In this document: piece by piece, positions 17,287-25,778 of the stretch | Position numbering within the stretch: the first letter of the stretch is position 1 | How the letters are laid out: each line of letters opens with the position of its first letter | Source of the DNA: Acidobacteriota bacterium | Lineage (GTDB): Bacteria > Acidobacteriota > Thermoanaerobaculia > Thermoanaerobaculales > Thermoanaerobaculaceae | DNA: 33,864 nucleotides | Assembly (NCBI GenBank): GCA_003158745.1 | Contig: PMLC01000049.1 | Location: 738-34,601 of the forward strand | Direction: 5' to 3' | Notes under the pieces: generated by a model | Told to the model about the DNA's origin: nothing | The model's input: the letters and a program-made list of their open reading frames with translations, nothing else | Database searches by the model: none | Position numbers and translations under genes: made by a program

Positions 17287-18185
17287 TCGCGCTCCCGCTG
17301 GAACCTGAGCTGCACCAGCGTGCCGGCGAGGATGATCAGGAAGAGCACGAACGCGACGGCGGCGCCGAACCCGATGTTCCACCAGCGGAATCCCTGTTTG
17401 TACATGTACATCACCAGCGACAGTGTGGCGTTGAGGGGGCCGCCGGTGCCGCCGGTCAGAACGTAGGGCTCGGTGAAGAGTTGGAAGTAGCCGATCATCG
17501 TGATGATGCCGACGAACACCAGCATCGGACGCAGCGCCGGCAGCGTGATGTGCCGGAACTGCTGCCATGGCCCGGCGCCGTCCACTCGGGCGGCCTCGTA
17601 AAGCGTCCCCGGGATGCTCTGCAGCCCGGCGACGAAGATGATCATGTTGTAGCCGAAGTTCTTCCACACCGACATCAGGATGATCGCCGGCATTGCCCAG
17701 CGCGGGTCGCCGAGCCAGTTGACCCCTCCGATCCCCACCGCACCCAGCAACTGGTTCAGAAGGCCGAAACGGGGGTGGTACAGGTAGCGCCACACCGTGG
17801 CGACCGCCACCATGGTTGTCACGACGGGCGCGAAGTAGACGGTCCGGAAGAGCCCCTTGAAGCGCACCACGCGGACGTTGAGGAGCATGGCGGCGCCGAG
17901 CGACACCGCGACCGAGAGCGGGCCTCCGACGAGGACGAAGTAGAACGTGTTGAGGAGCGCTTTCCAGAACACCGGGTCGCGGAGGAGGGCCGCGAAGTTG
18001 GCAAGACCTACGAAGCGAGCCGTTGCGAGGTCGCCGATCGCGTAAATGTCGAAGTCAGTGGCGGCGAGCAGGAAGCCCGCCGCTACGGGGACCACGAAGA
18101 ACACGACGATGAGCCCGAGGGCGGGGGCGACGAACGCCAGGCCGGCACGGCCCTCGCGGCGAGCGCGCCCGGTGCGGGCGCTCAC
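17283..18185 (-). CDS. Sugar ABC transporter permease, MalF/UgpA type (300 aa)
   Basis: Partner permease of the CUT1 importer in the inner membrane. It opens with a basic stretch (VSARTGRARREGRAG) and a first transmembrane span (LAFVAPALGLIVVFFVVPVA). The EAA loop reads TLYEAARVDGAGPWQQFRHI and is followed by TLPALRPML, and the segment LTGGTGGPLNATLSLVMYMY is typical of MalF-type permeases. The GTG at 18185 overlaps the stop of the binding-protein gene as GTGA. Length is normal for short MalF-type subunits without the large periplasmic P2 loop. Confidence 0.93.
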   Translation of the reverse strand: MSARTGRARREGRAGLAFVAPALGLIVVFFVVPVAAGFLLAATDFDIYAIGDLATARFVGLANFAALLRDPVFWKALLNTFYFVLVGGPLSVAVSLGAAMLLNVRVVRFKGLFRTVYFAPVVTTMVAVATVWRYLYHPRFGLLNQLLGAVGIGGVNWLGDPRWAMPAIILMSVWKNFGYNMIIFVAGLQSIPGTLYEAARVDGAGPWQQFRHITLPALRPMLVFVGIITMIGYFQLFTEPYVLTGGTGGPLNATLSLVMYMYKQGFRWWNIGFGAAVAFVLFLIILAGTLVQLRFQRERE

Positions 18186-19522
18186 GGGTTCGCTCCCCTC
18201 GCGCGCCTGTCGAGGAGGAAGCGCCGTTTCTCGAGCATGCGGTCGACCTCGGTCTGGAGCCGGTCGAGCGACTGGTCCTCCGTCTGCTGGCCGAGGATGA
18301 CGCGCTCGGTCGCCTCTGCGATCGCCCAGGCGATGTGCTCCCACTCCGGCACGCGAGGCATCGGCGTCACGTGGTGGAGTTGCTCCCGAAACGCCAGCAG
18401 GTGTGATTCGCCGGTCAGCACCGGGTCGTTCCACGCCGCCAACCGAGCCGGAAGGTCGCCGGTGAGCCGGTAGAACGCGAGCTGCTGCTTCGGCTCGGCC
18501 AGAAACTCGATCAGGCGGAAGGCCGAATCCTTCTTCTTCGAAGGGCTGAAGATCACGATGCTCGATCCGCCCGCGAGCGAGACGCCCGGGTAGTCGGCCT
18601 CCTCAACCGCCGCGAGCGGCGCGGTCGCCCAGTCGCCCTGCCGCTCGGGGGGGAGACGCAGGTGGAACTTCTCCAGGTTCCACGGTCCCGTGATCACGGA
18701 CGCGAAGTACCCGTCGGCAAACTGCTGGTAGAGGTTGGCGACCTGCGCGTTGCCAAGCGGGGGAGCGAGGCGCTCCGCGAACAGCGACACGTAGAACTGG
18801 AACGCCTGGCGGAAGCGCGGCTCCTTGAAGTCGGCGCGCCGCCCGCCATCGCGCAACAGGTCGGCGCCGGCCTGGAGGGCGAGGATGACCGGCTGTGCCC
18901 ACTCGTCGGTCGGCATCAGCATTGCGTAGTGGTCCCCGCCCGGCAGCGCCTTGATCCGGCGCATGTCGTCGCGCCACTCCTCCCAGCTTCGTGGGGGCCG
19001 GGCGACGCCTGCGCGGGCGAACAGGTCGCTGCGGTAGAAGAGCACGCGCGTGTCAACGTACCAGGGCACGCCGTACGGCTCACCGCCGATCTCATTCGTG
19101 GCCCAGATCCCCGGGAAGAACTCGGCCGGGGCGAGCGCGGACACGCGGACGCGCGCGCCCAGCGGCTCGAGCGCACCCAGCGCGACCAGCTCCGGGATCC
19201 AGGTGTTGCCGAGCTGAGCGAGGTCCGGGGTGGAGCCGCCGACGAAGGCGGTGAGCAGCTTCTCGTGCGCGGCGGTCCACGGGATCTGCTGGACCTGGAC
19301 GTGCACGCCCGGGTTCGCGCGCTCGAACTCCGGGAGCAGCAACTGCACCACCTCGCCCTCACGGCCGAGCGCCCAGAATCGCAGCGTCGAGCCGCTCCCC
19401 GAGCCGCTGCAGGCCGCCAGGAGCATGGTAGCCAACGCCAGCAACGCGCCGCCGACCCCTGCGTGGCCGGCCATCGACAGGCCATTGGTTTCGAGGCGGG
19501 TGGAGTGTGTTCTGAGGGTCAT
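18182..19522 (-). CDS. Sugar ABC transporter substrate-binding lipoprotein (446 aa)
   Basis: Extracytoplasmic sugar-binding protein of the CUT1 importer. The signal peptide ends in a lipobox LLAAC followed by a Ser/Gly linker, so the mature protein is anchored by its lipidated Cys. The fold-family features are clear: LRFWALGREGEVVQLLLPEF, then VQVQQIPWTAAHEKLLTAF, LAQLGNTWIPELVALGALEP, YGVPWYVDTRVLFYRSDLF and SIVIFSPSKKKDSAFRLIEF. The start is ATG 19522, two bases after the glucanase stop; an internal Met at MAGHAGVGG, 16 residues on, would give a more usual signal length. The bound sugar cannot be deduced from sequence. Confidence 0.92.
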   Translation of the reverse strand: MTLRTHSTRLETNGLSMAGHAGVGGALLALATMLLAACSGSGSGSTLRFWALGREGEVVQLLLPEFERANPGVHVQVQQIPWTAAHEKLLTAFVGGSTPDLAQLGNTWIPELVALGALEPLGARVRVSALAPAEFFPGIWATNEIGGEPYGVPWYVDTRVLFYRSDLFARAGVARPPRSWEEWRDDMRRIKALPGGDHYAMLMPTDEWAQPVILALQAGADLLRDGGRRADFKEPRFRQAFQFYVSLFAERLAPPLGNAQVANLYQQFADGYFASVITGPWNLEKFHLRLPPERQGDWATAPLAAVEEADYPGVSLAGGSSIVIFSPSKKKDSAFRLIEFLAEPKQQLAFYRLTGDLPARLAAWNDPVLTGESHLLAFREQLHHVTPMPRVPEWEHIAWAIAEATERVILGQQTEDQSLDRLQTEVDRMLEKRRFLLDRRARGANP

Positions 19523-19524
19523 GC

Positions 19525-21069
19525 TCAGGGCGCGCTGTCGAGCCAGCCGCCCGCAAACCCGGCGCGCCGGAGCCCGGCCACGATGTAGGGGTTCTTCCTC
19601 ATGAGCGTCCAGACGAATCCGTTGCGGTAGTTCTCGATCATGGCCACGATCGGTCCCTGGTCGAGGCCCAGGTAGTCGGTGTCGAACCAGCCCTTGCCAG
19701 GGACAACGCGTCCCGCGGTCGCTCTGCCTGTGAACGTGAAGCTCGGGTTGAACGCATCGAGGAAGCCGTACGTCGAGTAGAGGTCATCGCCCCAGCGGTC
19801 GCGCATCGCCTTGACGGCGGTCACCGCGATCTCCGGCGCGAACGCGATCGATGCGGCCGCCCCGGTCGGCGCGATCGTGCCGTCGTCGAGCGTGAACGTC
19901 GCGCCGGCCCCGCGTCCGGCGTACGTCCAGAACCTCGTGGGCGTGCCGTTGTACGTGAGCGTCACATCAGCCGGCCCGTCGCAGGCCGTGACGCCCCAGG
20001 TGTCGGCGCCGTACCCGGCCCATCCTTCGGGGTTGGCGATGGAGTACGCGCGTTGGGCGTACGCGGCGCGGCGGGTGTTCTCGAAGTAGTCGATCCCCTT
20101 GCCCCGCATGTACGCGTCCTGGATCCCGCGGCAGTCGAGCCACACCTGCGTGTACTGGTGCCCAAACAGCGGGGAGAACGCGACGTACTCCTGGCCGTAC
20201 CAGCTCGCCCAGACGTACGTCTTCGTGAACTCGCTCCACGCCGAGGCGTCCGGGCTCGGCGGGTGGGTCGGGGAGCCGAGCGCCAGGATGTAGAGGATCA
20301 TCGCCTCGTCGTACCCGCGCCAGTCGAGAGGGTGGAGCCCGCGGTCGGGGTACCACCCCATGCATACCAGGGGCGGGCGCGGCTGGAGGAAGTTCCAGTC
20401 GGCGGCGCGGTAGAGCGCGTCGGCCAGGGTCCGGATCTCCACCTCGCCGGGATCGGCGCCGTCGAAGTAGCTCTGGCACGCGAGCGCGCCCGCCAATAGG
20501 AGCGCGGTGTCGATGCTGGAGAGCTCGACGTCGCTCCCGTAGCGCGTCCCCGTGCTCGAGTTCAGGAAGTGGTAGTAGAACCCCTTGTACCCGGCCCGCC
20601 CGCTCGCCTCGGGCCCCTGCGGCGCGCTCGCGAAGAAGCGCAGCGTGGCGAGCACGCGGTCGCGAGCGTCGGCGCGCGACACGAGGCCGCGCTCGACACC
20701 GATCGGATACGCGGTGAGGCCGAACCCGACGGCGGCGATCGACGCGAAGTCCGGAAGTGCGCCGTCCGGCCAACGGTCCGGCACGAGCCCGTTCGCGGGG
20801 TTCGCGAGGTCCCAGAAGTACCGGAACGTGCGCGCCTGGAGCTCATCGAAAAACGGGTCGAAGCGCTCGGTGAGGAGCTTCCGGCGCACCTTGTGCGACT
20901 GCGAGTCGGCTGCTTCGGCGGCTCCCCACGATCGGGACGAACTCGCGTCGCCGTGCGGCGAGGCAGCACAGGAGACAAGCGCGACGGCTGCGAGAATGGC
21001 GCTCAGCGCGAAGCGAATCAGATGCGGCGCGCGATCTTGCGGCAGGATGCGAACGTACGGTCCCAACAT
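19525..21069 (-). CDS. GH144-type (glycoamylase domain) glucanase, exported (514 aa)
   Basis: The conserved pattern follows the family whose characterised members are beta-1,2-glucanases releasing sophorose or sophorooligosaccharides: LQARTFRYFWDLANPANGLV, SIAAVGFGLTAYPIGVERG, GYKGFYYHFLN, SSIDTALLLAGALACQSYF, DEAMILYILALGSPTHP, FGHQYTQVWLDCRGIQDAYM and LGLDQGPIVAMIENYRNGF. The domain spans roughly residues 70-505, essentially the whole mature protein. The N-terminal hydrophobic segment ends ALVSCAAS, compatible with a lipoprotein signal, so it likely acts in the periplasm or at the outer membrane. The ATG at 21069 follows GAAGG. It begins the coupled run to the binding protein, permeases and glycosidase, downstream of a strong hairpin after the TonB receptor. 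Older annotations of this domain as glucoamylase are misleading. Confidence 0.88.
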   Translation of the reverse strand: MLGPYVRILPQDRAPHLIRFALSAILAAVALVSCAASPHGDASSSRSWGAAEAADSQSHKVRRKLLTERFDPFFDELQARTFRYFWDLANPANGLVPDRWPDGALPDFASIAAVGFGLTAYPIGVERGLVSRADARDRVLATLRFFASAPQGPEASGRAGYKGFYYHFLNSSTGTRYGSDVELSSIDTALLLAGALACQSYFDGADPGEVEIRTLADALYRAADWNFLQPRPPLVCMGWYPDRGLHPLDWRGYDEAMILYILALGSPTHPPSPDASAWSEFTKTYVWASWYGQEYVAFSPLFGHQYTQVWLDCRGIQDAYMRGKGIDYFENTRRAAYAQRAYSIANPEGWAGYGADTWGVTACDGPADVTLTYNGTPTRFWTYAGRGAGATFTLDDGTIAPTGAAASIAFAPEIAVTAVKAMRDRWGDDLYSTYGFLDAFNPSFTFTGRATAGRVVPGKGWFDTDYLGLDQGPIVAMIENYRNGFVWTLMRKNPYIVAGLRRAGFAGGWLDSAP

Positions 21070-21132
21070 CGGTGACCTTCGCCCTTTCGTGCTCCAGCCT
21101 ACACCGCCGGCGGGCGGCGAGGCGGAACAAGA

Positions 21133-21169
21133 GGCGCGGCACGGGTCGTACCGTTCCCCGTGCCGCGCC
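21133..21169 (-). terminator. Strong hairpin between the TonB receptor and glucanase genes
   Basis: GGCGCGGCACGGG (21133-21145) pairs perfectly with CCCGTGCCGCGCC (21157-21169), a 13-bp GC-rich stem with an 11-base loop. It starts about 30 bases after the receptor stop on the minus strand. The following bases (TCTTGTT) are only partly T-rich, so it could be a partial terminator or an mRNA-stabilising 3' end. Confidence 0.7.
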
Positions 21170-21198
21170 GATCGATGCGATATGTCGGTCGAACCTCC

Positions 21199-24168
21199 CT
21201 AGAAGTTGACCTTGGCGCCCACCTGGAAGCGCCGCGTGTTGTACTGGCAGCCCGGATTGCCGAAGTTGGCGTTGAGGCTTCCGGGTCCTCCCGTGTTGCT
21301 GTCGAAGCAGCTGTTGTTGGCGAAGTTGAAGACGTTAAACGCCTCACCGATGAGGCCGAGGTGGAAGTCACCACCCACCTTGGCGTCCCACTCGGCGCGT
21401 AGGTCCACGCTGCGGTAAGCGAACTGCTTGATGCCGAGGAAGCTCTGCTTCTGAGGATCCATCGCCGCGGTAAAGCACTTGTCATAGCCGGCCCTGCAGT
21501 CGTTGTAGTAGAAGGGCAGGCCCGAGGTGAGGGTGATGATGCTGGAGAGCTTGAACCCCGCCGGCAGGCCGACTGTGCCGCTCATGACGAGCTTCTGCTT
21601 CTCGATGAAGATGGATTGGAACGTCGCGAAGTTGGGCGGCAGGGAGTCGAACGCGAAAGCGACGCCATCGTCGGTCGAAGCCTGCTGTTTGGCATCCGAG
21701 TAGGTGTAGGCCAGGTTGAAACCCCAGTTCGAGTCGTTGGTGTAAGGCTTGTCGAGGGTGAGGATGTACCCGTCGTACCAGCTCTTGCGTGTGTCGTAGC
21801 TGCGCATGACGAAGCCGTACCCCGGGATCGAAATCGAGTCGCCCCAGCGGTCGTTGAACGGTGTCCCGGGCGGCAGGGTGCCGAAGCTCCACACCATCCC
21901 GTTGTAACCGCGCGAGTTCGCATAGGTGAGCCCGGCGAGCCAGTTGCCCAGTTGCTGCCGCACGCCGAGATTCCACTGGGTGGAGCGTGGCGGGTGCGTG
22001 TTGTTGTCGAGGAGGAAGACCTGCGGGCCCGGCGCAACGCCGCTCGCAATCAAGCCCTTGAGCCCCGCGGCGGACTGATACGAGGGGTTCCAGAGGACCG
22101 CCGGGGCGCTGCAGTTTGGGATGTAGGTTCCGACCTTGGTCGGGTCGTTCGTGAAGCAGAAGTCGTAAATCTGCCAGGTGTGTCGGAACTCTTCGTCCAT
22201 GATGTCGTTGAGCGGGATGCGGTCGTAGTAGAGGCCCCAGCCGCCGATAACGACCGTCTTCCCGTTGCCGTTGGGATCCCAGCTGAAGCCCAGGCGGGGT
22301 TGGATCATGCCTTTGTAGGACTTCCGGTTGCTGCCGGTCGAGATGTAGTCGGAGGGGTTGAAGATCTGCGGGATGCACCACGTGGTCTGGCCGCCGATCG
22401 GCTGTCCGTACGTGCGGCAGGAGGACTCGAGGCCCGAAACCACGTTGGCGGGCGTGACCCAGTTGTTGTTCAGCATGTTGGTCTCGTAGTCCCAGCGAAC
22501 GCCCGCGTTGATCGTGATGTTGTTGGCGAGTTTCCAATCGTCCTGTGCGTAGAGCCCGTACTGGTTGTTGTCGTAGGCGAGCGCTGGATTTCCGTAGCCG
22601 ATGACGGCATGGTACGGGTACTGCCAGTTCTGGTCTCCGCTGAAATCGAACTCCGGATTCCCGCTCTGGTCCTTGACCATGTCGTACTTCATGAAATTGA
22701 CCGTGAAGCCGGCCTTCATCGTGTGACTGCCGTGCCACTCGGCGAAGTAGCTCAGATCGTCGCGGAGCCCGATCTTCTTCTGCGTCAGGTCCTGGGTAGT
22801 GGTCGAACCGCCGACTTGGAGCAACCCGTAGTAGTTCAGCTCTGGCGCAGCTGAGGCAGCCGCACCCTGGATCCACTCCATCTTCTGCCATGTGAGGCTG
22901 CCCTCGTTAAGGGTGTCGTTGCCGGCCATCCACTGATGCCGCAGGACGGCAGCGTCGGTTTTGACGCCGAAGTCTTGAGCCCCATCCTTGGTGGTCTGTC
23001 CGCCAAATCCGCGGACATCGCTCTCATCGCGGCTATTGTAGGAAAAATCCATCGTCTGGGACGTGGACGGCTGCCATGAGAGCTTTCCGAAGTACAGCTT
23101 CGAAGTGAACGGAGATGACAGGGCGCCGGTCGGATACGGCTCGAGGATGGCAAGGACGTTTGCTGGCGCTTGGGCCCAGTTTCCGCCGTGGTAGACGGAG
23201 CTGACAACGTCGCGGTTGTTCTGCTCGGCCGAGACGAAGAAGTTCAGCGTGTCCTTCATAATCGGGCCGCCCAGCGAGAGGGCATACTGATTTCGCGTAT
23301 ACGGCGGCTTGGTGTCGCCGCGCGCCTTGGCGAAGTCGTCCTGCTCGACCATGTTCTTGTTCTGGTAGAGGTACGTGAAGTCACCGTGGAAGTCGTTGCC
23401 GCCCGACTTGGTGACGGCCGTGATCACCGCCGCCGTCGCCTGTTCGTACTCGGCCTTGTAGTTCTGCGTCATCACCTGGTACTCCTGCACCGCGTTCTGC
23501 GGGAACGGGTTGCCACGGACGGAGTCCTGCATGAAGGCGCCACCCTTGATGAGATCGTTCTTGTATGAAAGGCCGTCGATGAAGACGTTGACCTGCTCGG
23601 GCTTGGCGCCTGCGCTGCCGAAGTACTGCCCCTCGGCGTCCGTGTCCTGCGTGAACGTGATTCCGGGGGCGAGGCCGGCAAACGCGAGGAAGTTGCGGTT
23701 GTTGAGCGGCAGACTGTCCATCTGCTGCGGCGTGATGTTGGTGGCCACGACCGACGAGCGGGTGTCGACGAGCACCTTGGTCGTCTCGCCGACCACCGTC
23801 GTCTCGCCGACGAAGACCTTTTCCGGGGAAAGCTCGAAGTTGACCTTGTTGGCCTGCCCGAGCAGCACCGTTACGGTTTCGGTCTTCGCCTTGTAGGCTT
23901 CGGAGTAGACCGTGATCTCGTATGTGCCGGGGGGGAGGCCGCCCAACAGGAACGTCCCGTCGTCGCCGGCGGTCACTTTGTAGACGAACGCGGTCTGGGT
24001 ATTCTTCGCGGCAATTGTGGCTCCAGGGAGCGGTCCCCTCTTGTCGCTGACCGTGCCGCCGATGCTTGCCGTCGTGCCCTGCGCGCCGGCCTGGTTGCAG
24101 ACCAAGAGCGTGAGCAGCAGGAGCGCCGGCAACACCACGAGCCAGTGCTTCTTCACGTTGCGTTGCAT
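21199..24168 (-). CDS. TonB-dependent outer-membrane receptor, Oar-like (989 aa)
   Basis: Predicted TonB-driven importer of large ligands through the outer membrane. Order: signal peptide (KKHWLVVLPALLLLTLLVCN to QAGAQ, ~1-29); a carboxypeptidase-regulatory-like domain (~33-115, TASIGGTVSDKRGPLPGATI and GLPPGTYEITVYSEAYKA); a plug domain (~130-260, with NNRNFLAFAGLAPGI and VNVFIDGLSYKNDL); then a long beta-barrel rich in Asn, Tyr and Trp, ending in Phe (FQVGAKVNF), the usual barrel C-terminus. This Oar-like layout is common in Acidobacteriota and Myxococcota; no SusD-like partner is present. The ATG at 24168 follows AAGGAGGAAGGGGAA. An upstream in-frame Met is not needed. It lies 119 bp after lacI with no clear promoter between, so co-transcription with lacI is likely. 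Its ligand is presumed to be the glucan of this locus. Confidence 0.92.
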   Translation of the reverse strand: MQRNVKKHWLVVLPALLLLTLLVCNQAGAQGTTASIGGTVSDKRGPLPGATIAAKNTQTAFVYKVTAGDDGTFLLGGLPPGTYEITVYSEAYKAKTETVTVLLGQANKVNFELSPEKVFVGETTVVGETTKVLVDTRSSVVATNITPQQMDSLPLNNRNFLAFAGLAPGITFTQDTDAEGQYFGSAGAKPEQVNVFIDGLSYKNDLIKGGAFMQDSVRGNPFPQNAVQEYQVMTQNYKAEYEQATAAVITAVTKSGGNDFHGDFTYLYQNKNMVEQDDFAKARGDTKPPYTRNQYALSLGGPIMKDTLNFFVSAEQNNRDVVSSVYHGGNWAQAPANVLAILEPYPTGALSSPFTSKLYFGKLSWQPSTSQTMDFSYNSRDESDVRGFGGQTTKDGAQDFGVKTDAAVLRHQWMAGNDTLNEGSLTWQKMEWIQGAAASAAPELNYYGLLQVGGSTTTQDLTQKKIGLRDDLSYFAEWHGSHTMKAGFTVNFMKYDMVKDQSGNPEFDFSGDQNWQYPYHAVIGYGNPALAYDNNQYGLYAQDDWKLANNITINAGVRWDYETNMLNNNWVTPANVVSGLESSCRTYGQPIGGQTTWCIPQIFNPSDYISTGSNRKSYKGMIQPRLGFSWDPNGNGKTVVIGGWGLYYDRIPLNDIMDEEFRHTWQIYDFCFTNDPTKVGTYIPNCSAPAVLWNPSYQSAAGLKGLIASGVAPGPQVFLLDNNTHPPRSTQWNLGVRQQLGNWLAGLTYANSRGYNGMVWSFGTLPPGTPFNDRWGDSISIPGYGFVMRSYDTRKSWYDGYILTLDKPYTNDSNWGFNLAYTYSDAKQQASTDDGVAFAFDSLPPNFATFQSIFIEKQKLVMSGTVGLPAGFKLSSIITLTSGLPFYYNDCRAGYDKCFTAAMDPQKQSFLGIKQFAYRSVDLRAEWDAKVGGDFHLGLIGEAFNVFNFANNSCFDSNTGGPGSLNANFGNPGCQYNTRRFQVGAKVNF

Positions 24169-24287
24169 TTCCCCTTCCTCCTTTCGAGAGATGGTTCGAG
24201 TTTGGGATTCCTCAAAGGTCTCTTCTCGCGTGGCGCCTCTCGCCGCCGCGAGGCCAAGCGTGCGGGTCCGGCTCCGGGCAATGGTGC

Positions 24288-25538
24288 TCACGACGCCCTC
24301 CGGGAAGGGCCGCTAGGGCGCCCGGTCCCTCTGCCGTTCCGCTTTGGACCCCCTTCGGTCGGTTCGTCTGCCGTTCGGGGTTTTCCTGTTGTCGCCGGTT
24401 TTCGATCGTTTCCGTGCAGGCTGGCTGCAAATGGGCGCTCGTCGTCGGGAGCGGCCGCGATCTTGCGGTTCGGGCCGACGCGTGGCGAGGCGCACGACTG
24501 CCGGAGCACCGGCGTCGTGGCCAGCGTCACGTGCAGACGGTCGTGCCGGTTCTGCATGTCGATGGTGTGCAACAAGCGCGCGATCGCGTGGGCGCCCAGG
24601 TCTGCAATCGGGACCCGCACCGATGACAGCGTGGGTGCGGTGAAGCGGCTGATTGGGATGTCATCAAACCCGGCGAGGGAGATGTCCTCGGGCACGTGGA
24701 GGCCTGCGTCGCGCAGTGCCGAGAGCACACCAATCGCCATCCCGTCGTTGGCGGCGAAGACCGCCGTGGGCCGGCCCTTCAGCTCGAGGATCAAGGTCCC
24801 TGCGAGGTACCCCGCCTCCTCGCTGAAGTCGCCGTCGAACTCGAGGTCCTCCGACCAACCGCCTGGCAGCTCGTGCAGCGCGTCGCGGTAACCGCGCTGC
24901 CGCTCGCTGGCATCGAAGTTCCCGGCCGGGCCCTTGACGAGCGCGATGCGCCGGTGGCCGAGCTCGGCGAGATACCTCACCATCGCGTAGGCCCCGCCGT
25001 GGTTGTCGATGGTGATCGAGTCGAACCACGCCCCGTCGTTGCGGCAGTTCAGCAACACGATTGGCAGCGTCTCGGGGAGGTTGGCCTGGAGCGTCTGGGT
25101 GTCGAGATCGGGGGACATGACGATGAGGCCGTCCACCCGCCCCCGCGTCGCGCGCAGCACGGCCTCGAGCTCGCGGCGGTCGCCGTGCGAGCTCGAGACG
25201 ACGAGGTGATAGCCGCATCTCCGCGAGGCAAGGTCGATACCACGGATGAGTTCGGAGAAGAACTCGCCGTAGATGTCCGGGAGCAGCACCCCGATCGCGG
25301 CAGTCTTGTTCGTGATCAGGCTGCGCGCGGCGCCGTGGGGCGAGTAGCGGAGGCGCTCGGCTACCTCTCGGATCCGGTTACGGGTCGCCTCGCTGACAGG
25401 CCCCTTCTCATTGAAAACCCGGGATACCGTTGCCACCGAGACGCCGGCCTCGTGCGCAACGTGCTTGATCGTGATGTTCGCGGGACGCGTACCCCGGGGA
25501 CCGGCAGGGGGGAGAGGCTTTGGGGGGCGCGGTGGCAC
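24288..25538 (-). CDS. LacI-family transcriptional regulator with long C-terminal tail (416 aa)
   Basis: DNA-binding repressor. The helix-turn-helix is at residues ~22-45 (ITIKHVAHEAGVSVATVSRV), then the hinge (VAERLRYSPHGAARSLITNK) and the periplasmic-binding-protein-like effector domain (IGVLLPDIYGEFFSELIRGI; FAANDGMAIGVLSALRDAGL; ISLAGFDDIPISRF), where a sugar inducer would bind. The family normally ends near residue 345; here about 70 extra residues follow, rich in Arg, Pro, Gly and Asp (ASPRVGPNRKIAAAPDDERP onward). GTG 25538 is supported by GGAGG seven bases upstream. A perfect operator lies 22 bp upstream, indicating autoregulation, and a near-copy controls the GH94/GH1 pair. It heads the receptor gene. 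Confidence 0.95.
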   Translation of the reverse strand: MPPRPPKPLPPAGPRGTRPANITIKHVAHEAGVSVATVSRVFNEKGPVSEATRNRIREVAERLRYSPHGAARSLITNKTAAIGVLLPDIYGEFFSELIRGIDLASRRCGYHLVVSSSHGDRRELEAVLRATRGRVDGLIVMSPDLDTQTLQANLPETLPIVLLNCRNDGAWFDSITIDNHGGAYAMVRYLAELGHRRIALVKGPAGNFDASERQRGYRDALHELPGGWSEDLEFDGDFSEEAGYLAGTLILELKGRPTAVFAANDGMAIGVLSALRDAGLHVPEDISLAGFDDIPISRFTAPTLSSVRVPIADLGAHAIARLLHTIDMQNRHDRLHVTLATTPVLRQSCASPRVGPNRKIAAAPDDERPFAASLHGNDRKPATTGKPRTADEPTEGGPKRNGRGTGRPSGPSRRAS

Positions 25539-25560
25539 GGACGAACCTCCACGGGACGAT

Positions 25561-25574
25561 GTAAACGTTTACAC
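25561..25574. promoter_or_regulatory. Perfect LacI-family operator in front of lacI
   Basis: TGTAAACGTTTACA is a perfect 14-bp palindrome centred on CG. It sits seven bases downstream of the lacI -10 box, over the predicted transcription start, so repressor binding there would shut off lacI and probably the receptor gene behind it. Confidence 0.88.
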
Positions 25575-25581
25575 TCAACCA

Positions 25582-25610
25582 ATCTAAGTTGGTCCGGGCT
25601 CGATGTCAAG
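25582..25610 (-). promoter_or_regulatory. Sigma70-type promoter of lacI
   Basis: On the minus strand a perfect -35 TTGACA (25610-25605) is followed by exactly 17 bases and the -10 TAGATT (25587-25582, 4/6). The operator begins seven bases further on, and the GTG start is at 25538. Confidence 0.75.
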
Positions 25611-25763
25611 AAGGTGTAACGAGAAGCCTCGGCCAGCCTCGGCAAACCGTAACGGCAATGCGAAGATAATGATGGTCAGGACCTTAGCAGAACATCCTTC
25701 TCTTGAGTGTAGGCACGACGGCCGTCTCCGGAAGCCCGTTCGTCTTCAAAGCAGCAGACGCCG

Positions 25764-25769
25764 TACAAT
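25764..25769 (+). promoter_or_regulatory. -10 element right before the MscS-type gene (possible leaderless transcript)
   Basis: TACAAT (5/6 to consensus) ends nine bases before the ATG at 25779. Transcription would start at or within a few bases of the start codon, and no Shine-Dalgarno is present. No good -35 was found at 16-18 bases spacing, so this is tentative. Confidence 0.4.
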
Positions 25770-25778
25770 AACGGGCCA

